From NCBI GenBank assembly GCA_014529385.2, contig CM043964.1:136071420-136135419 (forward strand): a stretch of 64,000 bases of DNA, read 5' to 3'. The notes under the pieces are model-generated. The model did no database searches. It saw nothing but the letters and a program-made list of their open reading frames with translations, and had not been told where the DNA came from. Of this stretch, positions 33,991-45,440 are shown piece by piece. Position 1 is the first letter of the stretch. Every line of letters starts with the position of its first letter. A program made the position numbers and the translations under genes. Source of the DNA: Adiantum capillus-veneris. Its lineage: Eukaryota; Streptophyta; Polypodiopsida; Polypodiales; Pteridaceae.

Positions 33991-34925
33991 CCACTAGCCG
34001 TGGTCTCTATGATGTGCTTCTCTTTTGGAGAACAGGATGATGCCATCAAAAAAGGTGTCCACAAATGACGTGTACTCTCAAAAAAATGACCACCAACCGT
34101 GGTGTCTACAATCTGCTTCACTCTTGGAGAACACGATGATGCCATCGAAAAAGGTGCCGGCAGATGACATGTACTCTTGAAAAATCTTGTCCATCATCTT
34201 GTCGAGCATTGTAGGAGCATTTGTGAGACCGAAAGGCATCACCAAACTCGTACAATCCAAAGGACGTCCTGAACGCGGTCTTGTATACATCTCCAGGACT
34301 AATCCTAATTTGATGATAGCCACATTTTCAGGTCGATTTTGTTGAAAGTTTAAAACAGGTAGAACCTTGTCAAGTATATCATGGATCTTGGGTATTGGAA
34401 ACCTGTTCTTGATGGTAATTTTATTGAGAGCTCTGTAGTCAATGCACATTTTCCATGATCCATCTTTCTTTAGCACTAGAGGCACTAGTGAACAATAAGG
34501 TGATGTACTCGGTTGGATTAGACTCTTTTCAAGAAGTTCTTTCACTTCGTTCATAATTTCCTAATTCTGGTGGTTGGTTCGGTGGCGTGTTCCCGGAATC
34601 AATTCAATCGTGTGATCTTTGGGTGTCTCAGGAGGTAGCTCCCTAGGTAAACCCTTAGATAAACAGTTAGCTTGAGCTCGCAAAAATTCTTGTTGTTCTT
34701 TTTTTAAGTTTGAGAAATTTGACTTCTTATTTTCATCAATTCATTCAAGTAGATCAAGTAAATAAAGAGATTGGATTTCATTAATTTGGAAATGGCAGAA
34801 GACGATACAAGTGGGAAAGTCTCGCCCTTTAATTTTACATCAATAGTGGTTTCTTTGCCTTTGTCATTCTTCAATGTGGCCTTTCTTGCCCAATAGTTGA
34901 CCATGACGTGGTTCTTGTGATACAA
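33991..34925 (-). pseudogene. Gypsy D pol fragment (protease end, RT start)
   Basis: Minus strand: YHKNHVMVNYWARKATLKND and LKGETFPLVSSSAISKLMKS (34925-34720), then VKELLEKSLIQPSTSPYC, CIDYRALNKITIKNRFPIPK and [20 protein letters not shown] to FFDGIIVFS near 34130. Here D-D of the FFDDIIVFS active site is D-G. Related to Gy-1 but diverged. An 80-90 bp piece around the active site occurs twice (33995-34080 and 34085-34170). Confidence 0.83.
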
Positions 34926-35592
34926 AAAGATCCCTGCCGAAGCAAGTCCGATAGTATTTGGGCCTTTGATTAGAGGTACTTGGTCACTGACGTTGAATTG
35001 GGTTCATTCTCAAAGCGAATACGCTTCTTGGATTTGCTTGCTTCCTCGAAAGTAGACTTCCGACAGGGTAGTCTATGGAACGGTTCTTCTTTTGGGAAGT
35101 CTTCGTAGTCTTTGTAGTCTTTGTAGTCTTTATGAGTTTATTGACCTTATGCTCAAGAGCATCATCAATTTCTTATTGCAAGTACAATTTTTACTTGAAT
35201 CGGTGCCCAGCTTAGCTTTGTTCTTCATGGTTGACTTGAGAGGCGAGTGGATGGCAACACACCATCGTGAATGGACCTCATCAAGTGGATGATTCTTCAG
35301 AAATTTTGTATATTGTGGAACCTTGGAGTACTTGACAGCACAAGTGTCAACTGAGAATTGAGGCTAGTACTCCATCTTGTCGAACTCACTTGGCGGGAAC
35401 GGGCCGTGCTCTTCTTGCGTTTCCTCAGAAGGAGGCTTGCCTCAGTCAAAAGTCCCATTGGTTTTTGTTGATCCCCCATTGGGGTTGACTTCATCTTCAT
35501 GAAGTCGGTGGGTAGTCGGTAGAATAACTCTCTCTTCACCGAATTCACTGCGAGAATCCACGTGTGTTGCGGGAAAAGGGATCGGATCCTCC
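34926..35592 (-). pseudogene. Gypsy D gag N-terminal part
   Basis: Starts MEDPIPFPATHVDS at 35592. FLKNHPLDEVHSRW near 35290 corresponds to FLTRHPIDEVHTHW of Gy-1a gag. A KDYKDYKDYEDF repeat near 35110 comes before a basic segment. The capsid, zinc knuckle and protease start are deleted at about 34926. Stops near 35440 and 35365. Confidence 0.7.
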
Positions 35593-35612
35593 ATAGAAGA
35601 AGAATTGTTCAA

Positions 35613-35624
35613 GCTTTCATACCA
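35613..35624 (-). other. Primer-binding site of gypsy D
   Basis: The reverse complement reads TGGTATGAAAGC, a diverged initiator tRNA-Met site, one base from the LTR text TGTAATAGACTTGG that begins at 35626. Confidence 0.6.
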
Positions 35625-35625
35625 T

Positions 35626-36139
35626 TGTAATAGACTTGGACACAAGTTGAAGATCTACAGCAACATATGTGAGAAAGTTGCAAACAACTGAAGAGAACTT
35701 GAATATAAATACAAACCACGTCACCATTTTGTGATAGTCTGGGGAGCGTTTGGTTATATTTGGATGTTTTATGTTTCGTGACTGCATATGTGCACAATGC
35801 ATTTGTGCCATTTTGTGAAGCATATGAATTTGGTGCATCAATAGTTCTAATTTGGATGAGAAAGATTGGGTATGTAGTCTTGGTGTATCAAGACACTCCT
35901 GAAGATCAACACGTTTGAGTGTGATGGCTAATATTGGTACGTTGAATCGCAAGAGTTCTTATGCAGATGAGATGACTGGATAGAAAATCTGATTGTGGAA
36001 CTGCATAATGAATGCATGCTAGAGTGTTGTCGGGTAACGATGGTCGTTGGCATTTATGCATGAAAGGAGTTGTCTGCTAAATAATCGGATGAGTTGTGCA
36101 GGTGTAATTGTGGGCGATTACTCTTCCTTTAACGGGGGG
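35626..36139 (-). repeat. LTR-like sequence of gypsy D (5' LTR, partial)
   Basis: Starts TGTAATAGACTTGGACAC, like the sense-end of Gy-1 LTRs (TGTAACAGACTTGGACAC), next to the PBS. The distal end is not defined; it meets a plus-oriented LTR piece near 36140. Confidence 0.5.
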
Positions 36140-36369
36140 TACGTCACAAGTAATGACGTGGCAATAACATCTGCAACAACAAAATATGATGAATTGATGA
36201 CGTGGCATTTTGCTCGCAAATTGCGGCGTGAATCACGTATGTTGACGTGGCAAAACACGGAGGAGTTTTTAGCGCCAGTTTTTGGGATTTGATGCTCGTC
36301 AACACTAGCATTTAGAACTGATGCTTTTCAGGGGCCTAGGGCCTTTCAATATGTGCCTTGGGGAAGCAC
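36140..36369 (+). repeat. LTR-F left part (plus orientation)
   Basis: After a purine run AACGGGGGG comes (TA)CGTCACAAGTAATGACGTGG, like the start of Gy-1 LTRs in element sense, then GATGCTTTTCAGGGGCC text. It appears to continue at 37030-37078 and 42285-42420 once solo LTR-B and copia-2 are removed, where TATAAAAGAAATACC and GGGGCGC of the shared core occur in plus orientation. Confidence 0.5.
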
Positions 36370-37024
36370 TGTCACAAGACGAGCACCACGTGCCAATAGA
36401 ACAGAACAGACTGAACAGACTTTTAGCATTTCAATAACAACTGAACTGAGAGAGAGAGAGAGAGAGACGACATGCGACCCCAAAGAGTATTGGCCCCAAA
36501 CCTTGGCGCCCCTTTTCGGTATTTCTTTATATTGCATCAACTCAGTACAAGCTGGTACTCCAGACCGTGCACCTTCTCTAGGAAGCATCCCAGAGAATGA
36601 GCCCTTAGCACATATTTAAAGGCCCTTGGCCTATGAAAAGCAGTTTACATGAAAAGCCTTCAAACTCAAAAGCTTCTGGTCCAAAAGCAATGCCAAAAAG
36701 CTGCCAGCGTAAATCACGGAATTCCGTACAACTGCCACGTCAAAAGTCAGCGCAAAACGCGAAAATCCGTACAGCTTGCCATGTCAGCACTATCAGCGTA
36801 ATTTCTAGAAATCTGCCACGTCATGAGTTTCACGCTGTGTGTGTGTGAGGGTCTAGCTTTATTCTAATCCTTTATGTCACTTGGGGCCCCATTGGACGGG
36901 GTCCCCATAAGTTGGTAGGACTTCTTCTTTTGTTACTTGTTCTTCTTAGGGTTTAGGCCCCTCGGCCGACATCTGCAAGTTGGCTCCATTCTTCAGGGCT
37001 TTGATACGTCAACAGGTTGTGACA
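36370..37024 (-). repeat. Solo LTR-B copy 2
   Basis: 655 bp with a perfect target duplication AGCAC (36365-36369 and 37025-37029). Ends TGTCACAAGACG and GGTTGTGACA form an 8-bp inverted pair (TGTCACAA/TTGTGACA). The shared LTR core at 36505-36533 shows minus orientation. Contains a short AG run (36450-36467). No internal region. Confidence 0.9.
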
Positions 37025-37078
37025 AGCACTCTGACAGATCTAGCACGCGTAGATTGCAGAGCGACTCTCCCAGCAATT

Positions 37079-37316
37079 TGTTGGAATTAGGGTTGCAGAG
37101 AAACACACACAGCTTGGAGAAGACGAAGGGAGCTCAAGGCACACAATAGAGAGAGTGTTACTTAGTGTGCAATGGAAAGATAGATAGCCCTAGAGTGATG
37201 GGTGTATATACAATGCACGGGGGAAAAAATCTCCTAAAGAGGGAAAAAATGCCCCGGCGGTCCTAGTGTGTTCACACACATCACTACCACATCACTACCA
37301 CATGTATATGGTAACA
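37079..37316 (-). repeat. 3' LTR of copia-2
   Basis: 238 bp. Contains CATCACTACCA in tandem duplicate near 37279-37301, which accounts for the extra 11 bp relative to the other two LTRs of the family. Confidence 0.95.
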
Positions 37317-37326
37317 AATCCCCCCT
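37317..37326 (-). other. Polypurine tract of copia-2
   Basis: The reverse complement reads AGGGGGGATT, abutting the 3' LTR start TGTTACC in element sense. Confidence 0.9.
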
Positions 37327-37391
37327 GGAGTGATGCGGTGAACGAGAGCTGGCACATGAGTAAAGGGAAGTGCCATGCCCTGAGGACAGGA

Positions 37392-40300
37392 TCAGTCCAC
37401 AAAGGGGAGTAAGCCCAAAGCTTTGCGGAAAGCTTCAAGCTTCTCACGAGACAATGCCTTTGTGAAAAGATCTGCAAGGTTGTCCTGTGTTGGCACATAA
37501 GCCAAGCTGATCTCTCCTGCTGAGAGCCTCTCCCTGACATAGTGGTAATGCACCTCAATGTGCTTTGTGCGAGCATGAAAAACTGGGTTCCTCGCAACTG
37601 CCAATGCGCTTTGACTGTCAGTGTAGATAGTGTTGGCAATGTCCTGTCCAACACCCAAGTCAGCCATAAGGCGTCTGAGCCATACACACTCAACCGTAGC
37701 TGTGAAGACAACCCTGTACTCAGCCTCACAACTCGAAGTGGCCACAGTAGGTTGCTTCTTGCTCAACCATGATATACATGAACTGCCAAGCATGAAACAA
37801 AAACCACTTGTGGACACTCGCGTGTCAAAACAACGAGCCCAATCTGAGTCCGAAAAAGCATGTAAGTCTGGCGGCAAGTCTGGCGGCAATGATCCCCCCT
37901 TGGGATAAAACAAGCCAAGATGTAAAGTGCCACTAAGGTAGCGGAAAATCCTCTTGACAGCCTGCCAATGCTTAGACCCTGGGCTATGCATAAATCTGCT
38001 GACCTGCGAGACTGCAAACTGAATATCTGGCCTCGTGTTGCATACATAAATGAGGCAGCCAACAGCAGTTTGGTAAAGAGTGACATCAGCAGGATCGCCA
38101 GCATCATGTAGACTCAACTTCAAACCTGTTTCCATGGGAGTGGCAATAGGTTTGCAATCCTCAAGTCCAAACTTACATAGCAATGTCTCTATGTAACTTT
38201 TCTGACACAAGGCAATACCACCATCACACTACTTAAACTGTATACCCAAGTAATGATGCAACAGCCCCAAATCTTTCATCTTGAAAGTAGCATTCAAATC
38301 AGCCTTAAATTCAGCAATATGTCTCTCATTTGGTCCAGTGATCAGCAAATCATCAACATAAAGAACCACAATGAGAAATACATCATCCTCACGCTTTACA
38401 TACAATGTGCTTTCTGTTGGACTGTTACGAAAGCCTCGTTTAACCAAATGAGTGTCAGCTTTCTCATACCAAGCACGAGGAGATTGCTTCAACCCATACA
38501 AAGCCTTCTTACATTTGCACACTTTGTCCTCTTGTCCTTTTATGACAAAACCGCGAGGCTGCGTTACATAAACTTCCTCAAATATGTCACCATTCAAGAA
38601 AGCAGTAACAATGTCTGATTGATGTACATCCCAACCAAAATGAGCTGCCAATGCACATAGAAAACGCACAGTAGTCATACGACAAGTGGGAGCAAAAGTC
38701 TCTTCATAATCTATGCCTTTTTGTTGTGCATAACCCTTTGCAACAAGTCGAGCCTTATGGCGATCGATCTCACCATCCGGCTTGCGTTTCAACTTGTAAA
38801 CCCACTTCGTACCAATGGCCTTTTTGCCAGGAGGCAAATCACATAAAGTCCATGTGTCATTCTCTATAAGTGCATCATATTCTGATTTCATGGCAGCAAT
38901 CCAATTTTCTGAATTCTGTGCTTCATCAAAAGACAGAGGCTCCTCAACATCATGTAAACTAGACACAGCCAAAGCGTAACAATCTGATGCATAAGATGCA
39001 TGGCGAGAGCTTGAACGAGTGCGACTAGATAAAGGTGCATCCAATTTACTGTCACGCAAAGTGTGCACCAGCCATTTTGGCATACTTCTAGCCTGCTCAT
39101 TTTCAGCCCTTTCCTCATCAAGTACATCATGTACATCTGCATCAGTAATAGGCTGTTCTAAAACATTTTCAGAAACCCCCATAGGCTGTACATTTGCCTC
39201 ATTGGAACTTACATTCGTATTTCCACCTCTGAAAAGAGGCAACAAAGTGTCATAAATGTCCTGTGAGCTTACATTACTGTCTCTAGTACATGACAGCAAG
39301 GGCTGAACAGAATCTTCCACAAACACTACATCCCGTGAAACCAGAATACGTTTTGTTTGCGGATGATACAACCTGTAACCTTTGCTTTCAGCACTATAAC
39401 CAACAAAAATACATTTGACAGCCTTATCATCCAATTTTCTGCGCTGCACTTGTGGCACCAAAGCATATGCTAAACAGCCAAAAACACGCATGTGCTCAAT
39501 AGAAGGCTTTCTATCATGCCATGCTTCATATGGAGTAATAGACTGCAAAGCTTTCGTAGGACACTTGTTAAGTACATAAGTGGCACACATGATGGCCTCA
39601 AGCCAAAAAGAATGCGGCAAAGCTTGACTTTTGACCATACATCGTGCCATTTCCGTTAGTGACCTGTTTTTCCTCTCAGCAACACCATTTTGCTGAGGTG
39701 TATAAGGCACTGTACATTGGTGTTTTATCCCACGACTAGCCAGAAATGCATTAAATTCATGAGACATATACTCCCCCCCTCGATCGGAACGGAGGGTGCC
39801 CATAGTACATTTTGAGACATTTTCAGCCATAGCCAAAAATTGTTTGAAGCACATAAAAACTTCGGACTTCGCTTTAAGCGGAAATACCCACGCATGCCTG
39901 GAGTAATCATCAATGAAAGTCACGAAGTACAGGTAATTGCCCAAGGACGGAGTTTGCATGGGCCCACAAACATCACTATGCACAAGCTGCAACCTGCATG
40001 TGGCCCTAACTGAACCATCCTTTGGAAACTTAGAACGCTGCATTTTACCCAGAATACAACCTTCACAAACATGTTTGATAGGTGCTTCAAGAGGCGGCAA
40101 AGAAGCAACCATATCAGATTTCTGCAAACGCAGCAAACTGGCAAAATTCAGATGACCAAAACGTGCATGCCAAAGTTTTGCATCTGAAATAGCCCTTGAA
40201 TCTGCAACAGCATTTGCAAAATTTTGTCCACACTTGTCATACAAAGTGAGCTTATACAACCCATGGCACAAAAGCCCAGATGCAACAATTTCATCAGCAA

Positions 40301-41690
40301 AACTGAGATCATGAACTGTACATCTGTCATCCACAAATTTGACTATAAGTCCAAGTCTAGCAAGTGCGGATACAGACAAGAGATTCTTCTTGATCCCAGG
40401 TACATAAAGTGCATCAACAAGTGTGAAGGAACTGTCATTAGCAGCAGTGAGCACAATCTTTCCAACTCCCTGAATTGGATAAGAGGCGTTGTTGGCACAA
40501 GTGACTGAATTCCCATGAGGGACAGACTCGAGAGAGGTAAACAATTCACGATGTGAGGTAATGTGCTTTGTAGCACCACTGTCGAAATACCACACATGTG
40601 AATCTGCAGCAACTGACAAGCATGCATCATGGACAATAGGATTGTAAGTGCACTCTGCGCTAAAAGCCCATTCTGCATCAACATCAGCATCACAATCTCC
40701 TTTCACAGAAGACTCAACAATGGCTGCATTTGTAGTGGACCCAGCATTTGCAGTGGAACCACCCTCTTTCTTCTTAGCCTCTTTGGCCTTCAACTTAGGA
40801 CACGACTTGATCAAGTGATCATTGGCTTTACAATAATGGCAACGCATCTTCTTTTTGCCCTTATCACCAGAATTGCCAGACGAAGTGCTGCCAGCAGAAG
40901 CATTAGGAACAGAAATTTTGCCACTCGCAGCAGAACCATAAGAAGTGGCTGCATTACTGTTACCACCCTTTCTTTGAGAAGCAATAAAAGCCTGTTCAAC
41001 TGCACGCTGCCTAGTCCTGTTTTTTCTAGAAAGTGACTCTTGCAACAGCAATGTGCATAATGCATCAAACTTGACAACTTCAGGATTTCCTTGGGTCATC
41101 AGTCTCCAAGTACTAGCAAAAGTCTGGTAGGAATCTGGTAAGGCATCAAGAACAGTCTGCACAAGGGAACTGTCCGAAATGACTTCACCTGCAGAAATGA
41201 GTTGCTCATTGATATCCTTGACACTAGCAAGGAAAGTGTCCATATCATCTTCCTCATGCATAATCTTCGACTCTAGCTCTTTACGCAGCAAAGCAATTTT
41301 AGCCTCATTGCGGCTTGCATAAAGACCTGCTAGAATATCCCAAGCCTATTTTGCAGATTTTGCTGAACGGATGTGAGGAATAATGGTGCGCTTCACAGAC
41401 AACGCAATCAATGCATGAGCCTGCGCATCCTTAACATCCCAACGAGCTTGTTCTGCCGTAGGCAAAACAACTCTAACAGCTGCAATCCTTGCAGCAAGAC
41501 CTGCAACATCCTCAACATCGCCTACATCTTCAGAACCAGGACGTACATCAATGCCCTGCACAATGTTCCAGACACCTTTTGACACAAGAACATGTTGCAT
41601 CATATAAGCCCACATAGGGTAGTTGTCCCCATCCAACATGTCCTCAGCAGCAAACATCTTGAACACATCTGTGTTGTTGTTGTCAGCCAT
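37392..41690 (-). pseudogene. copia-2 gag-pol polyprotein, one frame with two TAG codons
   Basis: From MADNNNTDVFKMF (41690) to GLLPFVD-stop (37392) is one frame of 1432 codons, broken only by TAG at codon 115 (41346-41348) and codon 1154 (38229-38231). Approximate positions: gag 1-340 with zinc knuckle CHYCKANDHLIKSC near 280; protease WYFDSGATKHIT near 367; integrase HARFGHLNF and CEGCILGKM near 513-545, catalytic VHSDVCGP, SDRGGEY; RT RLVAKGYAQQKGIDYEETF near 975, YVDDLLITG near 1112; RNase H DSDWARCFDTRVSTSG near 1278 and TKHIEVHYHYVRE. At codon 1154 copia-1 has CAG, so a CAG-to-TAG change is shown. All catalytic motifs are present. Readthrough cannot be excluded but mutation is simpler. 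Confidence 0.95.
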
Positions 41691-42038
41691 GGTAAATGTT
41701 GCACCTGATGTGAAAACTGCCCGAAAACAGGAGAAATGGAGCGGGAACAACTTGTGCTATATAGCACAAACCGTAGAAGACTATAAGGCACCTGTTATGC
41801 AGAAAACGGTACTGACAGAAAATCTGCACAAAATGACGAAATAGCCTGTGCAGTACTGCCCGTAGTGGAAACGGAGGCCGAAATGAGCCCAAATCAAAAT
41901 TCTGAGCAGACCAAGCTCTTCGAGCTTTCCCAAAATATTTGTCGACCTGCGAACGCTCGCCAAAGCTCACTGAAATCGGAGAAAGTGAGCAGGCGTATGC
42001 TGGAGCAGCTGGCGACTAAGCCCGGGAAGACGTGACCT

Positions 42039-42050
42039 GCTCTGATACCA
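42039..42050 (-). other. Primer-binding site of copia-2
   Basis: The reverse complement is TGGTATCAGAGC (initiator tRNA-Met), two bases inside the 5' LTR. Confidence 0.95.
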
Positions 42051-42052
42051 AT

Positions 42053-42279
42053 TGTTGGAATTAGGGTTGCAGAGAAACACACACAGCTTGGAGAAGACGA
42101 AGGGAGCTCAAGGCACACAATAGAGAGAGTGTTACTTAGTGTGCAATGGAAAGATAGATAGCCCTAGAGTGATGGGCGTATATACAATGCACGGGGGAAA
42201 AAACCTCCTAAAGAGGGAAAAGATGCCCCGGCGGTCCTAGTGTGTTCACACACATCACTACCACATGTATATGGTAACA
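42053..42279 (-). repeat. 5' LTR of copia-2
   Basis: 227 bp, the same length as the copia-1 LTR; TGTTACC...CCAACA in element sense. Confidence 0.95.
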
Positions 42280-42284
42280 CAATT

Positions 42285-42423
42285 GTACCTTTGTCAAGAG
42301 CAATATAAAAGAAATACCAAAAGGGGCGCTAGGGTTTTGGGGATAGTGCAACTCCGTGTCTACTATGTGGATTTTCTGTCTTTTTTTTTAGTTGTGTTTG
42401 AAGTGCTTAAGTCTTTTTGAGTT
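42285..42423 (+). repeat. LTR-F right part
   Basis: Contains CAATATAAAAGAAATACC and AAAAGGGGCGC, the plus-oriented shared LTR core, then a T-run. Its far end meets the LINE frame that opens at 42424; the border is not exact. Confidence 0.5.
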
Positions 42424-43160
42424 ATGTTCTTTTCAGTTGGCACACGATGCCTGTCGATTACGCATACTCCCAAAGGTTCAGGGGCTTGGATTCATGGAAA
42501 TGTGTACATTCCGCAGCGCCAGTTGGGCGAAGCCAGGACAGTTGCTTTGAAGACCCTCGCCCGAACGTTGGGGGCCATCTCAAACAAAAACCTACCGGTA
42601 ATTGTTGGAGGTGAAGACGGGGGCACGAAGAAGTGGCTACTAAGATGCGGAAGAGGATTCGAGAGCTTAAAGGTTCGAGGCTCGAACCTCATGTACCATT
42701 CCAAGTGGGGGAAGGGAAAGTCGGACATCGATCACTTTATCGTGAACGAGTCCGTTGCGAGACAACTTCTCAACAATACAGTACAGAGGGGGATAGACTT
42801 GTCAGACCATTGGCCACTAGTGTGCCACCTACATTCTGTGGATTCGGGAGTAGCAGCCAAAGCTACTTTACCGTCCATACCCAAATTGGACGCATGTAAG
42901 ATGGATGTGAATTGCAGGTTGGTCCTCGATGACAATCGATAGAATACTGTCCTGCACCTCGAGCATGAGGACGGGCATGAGACCCAACAATGCTATGACA
43001 AGTTTGTTTCCGTTGCTACATCAATTGCCAAGGAGGTAGGAGCTCTTATCACAAAGCCCCCGCCGAGGCCAAGGTCAGGTTGTCGACTCGAACCTCGGGC
43101 TCGGAGACTCATTAATGCGCGCTGGAAAGCTTGGAATAAGGTGAGGAACAAAGCTGCGAA
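42424..43160 (+). pseudogene. Non-L1 LINE: endonuclease domain
   Basis: Endonuclease/exonuclease/phosphatase-type motifs: VYIPQRQLGEART, LPVIVGG near 42590, SDIDHFIVN near 42723 and DLSDHWPLVCHL near 42798. A stop at 42940 follows, then a linker rich in Arg to WNKVRNKAAN at 43160. The sequence resumes after Gy-1c at 49558. It does not resemble the L1 endonuclease in this window. The N-terminus of the endonuclease is missing, suggesting 5' truncation. Confidence 0.75.
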
Positions 43161-43647
43161 TGTAACAGACTTGGGACACTCCAAGTCAAGAATCAACCGC
43201 GACAGCACCGGCCCGACGGAGTTCCGTGCCTAGAGATATTGGCCCCAAAGACTGGCGTCCCTTTCGGTATTTCTTTTTATATTAATCAGATCAAAGTACA
43301 AGAGAGTGGCTAGGGTTTCACTCTCAGACTCTGCGTCCAGATGCTCTGAGAAGTGAAGCCCTCACCACTTATTTAAAGATACAAGGGATGCCCAAAAGCA
43401 GAGCCCCAAAAGCTTTTAAAATAAAAAGCATCAGTTCTCTCTCTCTCTTAGAGAGTCTTTTCTCTTTTTTTTATAAAAAAAAAGCAAAATTCGCGTCGCT
43501 CATCATTTTCAATGTTTTTTTGTTTTTTTTCAGCCTCTGCAATTTCTGGAAATTAGGGTTTCTGGCAGAATTTAGGGTTTGCAGGAATTTTAGGGTTTTG
43601 GCAGAAATTAGGGTTTCTGCTGTCCGCCACGTCATCACTTTGTGACA
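43161..43647 (-). repeat. 3' LTR of Gy-1c
   Basis: 487 bp. It lacks about 46 bp (after GCGACAGCACC) present in the 5' LTR and has an extra TTTTAGGG-type repeat. Shared core at 43254-43282. Confidence 0.92.
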
Positions 43648-43696
43648 TACCCCCTCTTGAAAGCATTGTAACCCCCTCTTGAAAGCATTGTAATCG
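43648..43696 (-). other. Polypurine tract of Gy-1c, duplicated
   Basis: A 22-bp unit beginning ACCCCCTCTTGAAAGC occurs twice in tandem (43649 and 43671), so the plus-strand primer tract is present twice beside the LTR. Confidence 0.85.
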
Positions 43697-44263
43697 ACCG
43701 CGATTACGCCTACAAAACCGACAAAAGCCATAAACCGTCTTAGCAGACACTGACTGTTAGTAGCTACGTACTAGGAACACACATCTAGCACATGTACAAA
43801 ATCGACAGTCACATCACACGACATCACAGGACATCATTGGACATCACATGACATTCAACATTCATTCTGATCTTAGACCATGATTTATCGCCTATGTAGC
43901 TAGCAATCACATCTAGGTCCAATTGGGACCTCATCGATGTCCGATTGACTAACCCCTATTGCAACCATGTCTATTCGAGATCAATCAGACCAAATGCTGG
44001 AGTCATTTCGGCTATCAGTTCCTGCACTCGCAAGAAGTCAAAGAACAAATCAGTATCATTATCAGGAATTCCATTTCATAAAGTCATCCAGCAGAATACT
44101 ATCAACTCTCAGTATCCCTGAAGCTCAAAGAGACATCAGTGACTTTAGTATCAAAATCGAGGCATCTGTTGACAAAGGAGTGGAGTGACTCCCCTCTTGT
44201 GCATCCCACTGCACCAGATCTCCAGCCAAGCTGAATTCTGGGTTCCGTTTGGAGTAGACTATG

Positions 44264-45440
44264 CTAAACCAAAACATCGAGGTAAAGTTTCACAATCCGA
44301 GGAGTATCTGCTAGGTCCTCCTCCTCCATCCACTTCGCATCAAATGCAGGAAAGTTCTTGAACTTAACCAAGAACCCACCTTCGGACTTTACCTTTCTTC
44401 GTATCGTTATGTGCCAAAATCTGTTCAGGAACAAGGATCTCCTTGTTTTCTTCCACTTCGGGTTGCTCATCAGGCTCCCCATCATCATGCACATCACCCT
44501 TAACAGGTTTCAAGAGACTCACATGCAATGCATTATGAATCCTTCAAGTATCTGGCAGTTTCAATCGGAAGGAGACATCATTTATCTTGTCAGTGATCTG
44601 GAAAGGTCCGTAGTATCGCATACTAAGCTTTGGAAAAAGCCTCTACTTTCCCTTTTTCTTTCGTAGGCGTGCCTTCTCAAAAGTAAGAGCACCCAATCAT
44701 CCTCCTTCAATTTCAAGTCGCGACGATGGCGATCCTCTGTCTTTTTCTGTCGTTCTTGAGACTCCTGCAAAGTCTCGCGAACCTTGGCAAAAGCCGTATC
44801 CAAATCTCGCGAATATTCATCCGCTTCAAATATCTAATCTTTCGTGCTCAGGAAGGATGGAACCTTCGCAGCACTTTCAACAATCTCACATGGCGTCTTT
44901 CCCGTCGAAGAGTGTATCGTGTTATTGTAGGCAAATTCCACCAAAGGTAAGTTCTTTTCCCATTGAGTCTTCTGATCCGAGATACAAGACTTCAATAAAT
45001 CTAAAACCACTGAATTGGCAATCTCAAATTGCCCGTCAGTCTGCAAGTGGAACGATGACGAGAACTGCAACTGCGTGCCAATGTTCTCCTAAATTGCCTT
45101 CCAAAACAAACTCATAAATCTGGGGTCTCTGTCCGAGACAATCGTCTCAGACGTGCCATGTAATCGGAAAATCATCGTGATCATTCTGTGTTTTCGGGAG
45201 ATCAAAAATGAAATCCATTTCAATACTTTCCCAGGGGCGGGTGGTATGGGTAAAGGGTGTAACAACCCCTGTGCCTTATGCCTGTCAAACTTGACCTTCT
45301 GGCATACTGCGCACAACTCTTCCACGTCCTTTTTGAGTCACGGCCAAAAGAAGTATCTCTCTACCCCTTTCATGGTGGTAGCAATGCCGCGGTGACCCGT
45401 AAAAGGTGGACAGTGGCATTCAGTCATAACCTTTTCCTTC
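44264..45440 (-). pseudogene. Gy-1c integrase and chromodomain
   Basis: Integrase zinc region with HCPPFTGHRG and LCAVCQKVKFDRHKAQG near 45290. The core is partly deleted (joins to IFRLHGTSETIVSDRDPRF near 45150), then LPLVEFAYNNTIHSSTGKTP near 44930 and a linker DRHRRDLKLKEDDWVLL near 44720. The C-terminus has VKFKNFPAFDAKWMEEEDLA near 44320, fitting a chromodomain that in chromoviruses steers integration to chromatin. Broken by stops and frameshifts. Confidence 0.85.

Larger units (their letters stand above)
37079..42279 (-). mobile_element. copia-2: near-intact Ty1/copia retrotransposon
   Basis: 5201 bp with LTRs at both ends, a perfect 5-bp target duplication CAATT (37074-37078 and 42280-42284), PBS at 42039-42050, PPT at 37317-37326 and a single-frame gag-pol. 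Domain order protease-integrase-RT-RNase H defines it as Ty1/copia. LTRs differ by three substitutions in 227 bp plus an 11-bp tandem duplication in the 3' LTR. It lies in LTR-F. The decayed copia-1 at the left end of the window is the same family. Confidence 0.97.

Noticed and set aside
37542-37908. Plus-strand ORFs opposite the copia-2 RNase H
   Set aside because: Antisense shadows of a well-supported minus-strand polyprotein.
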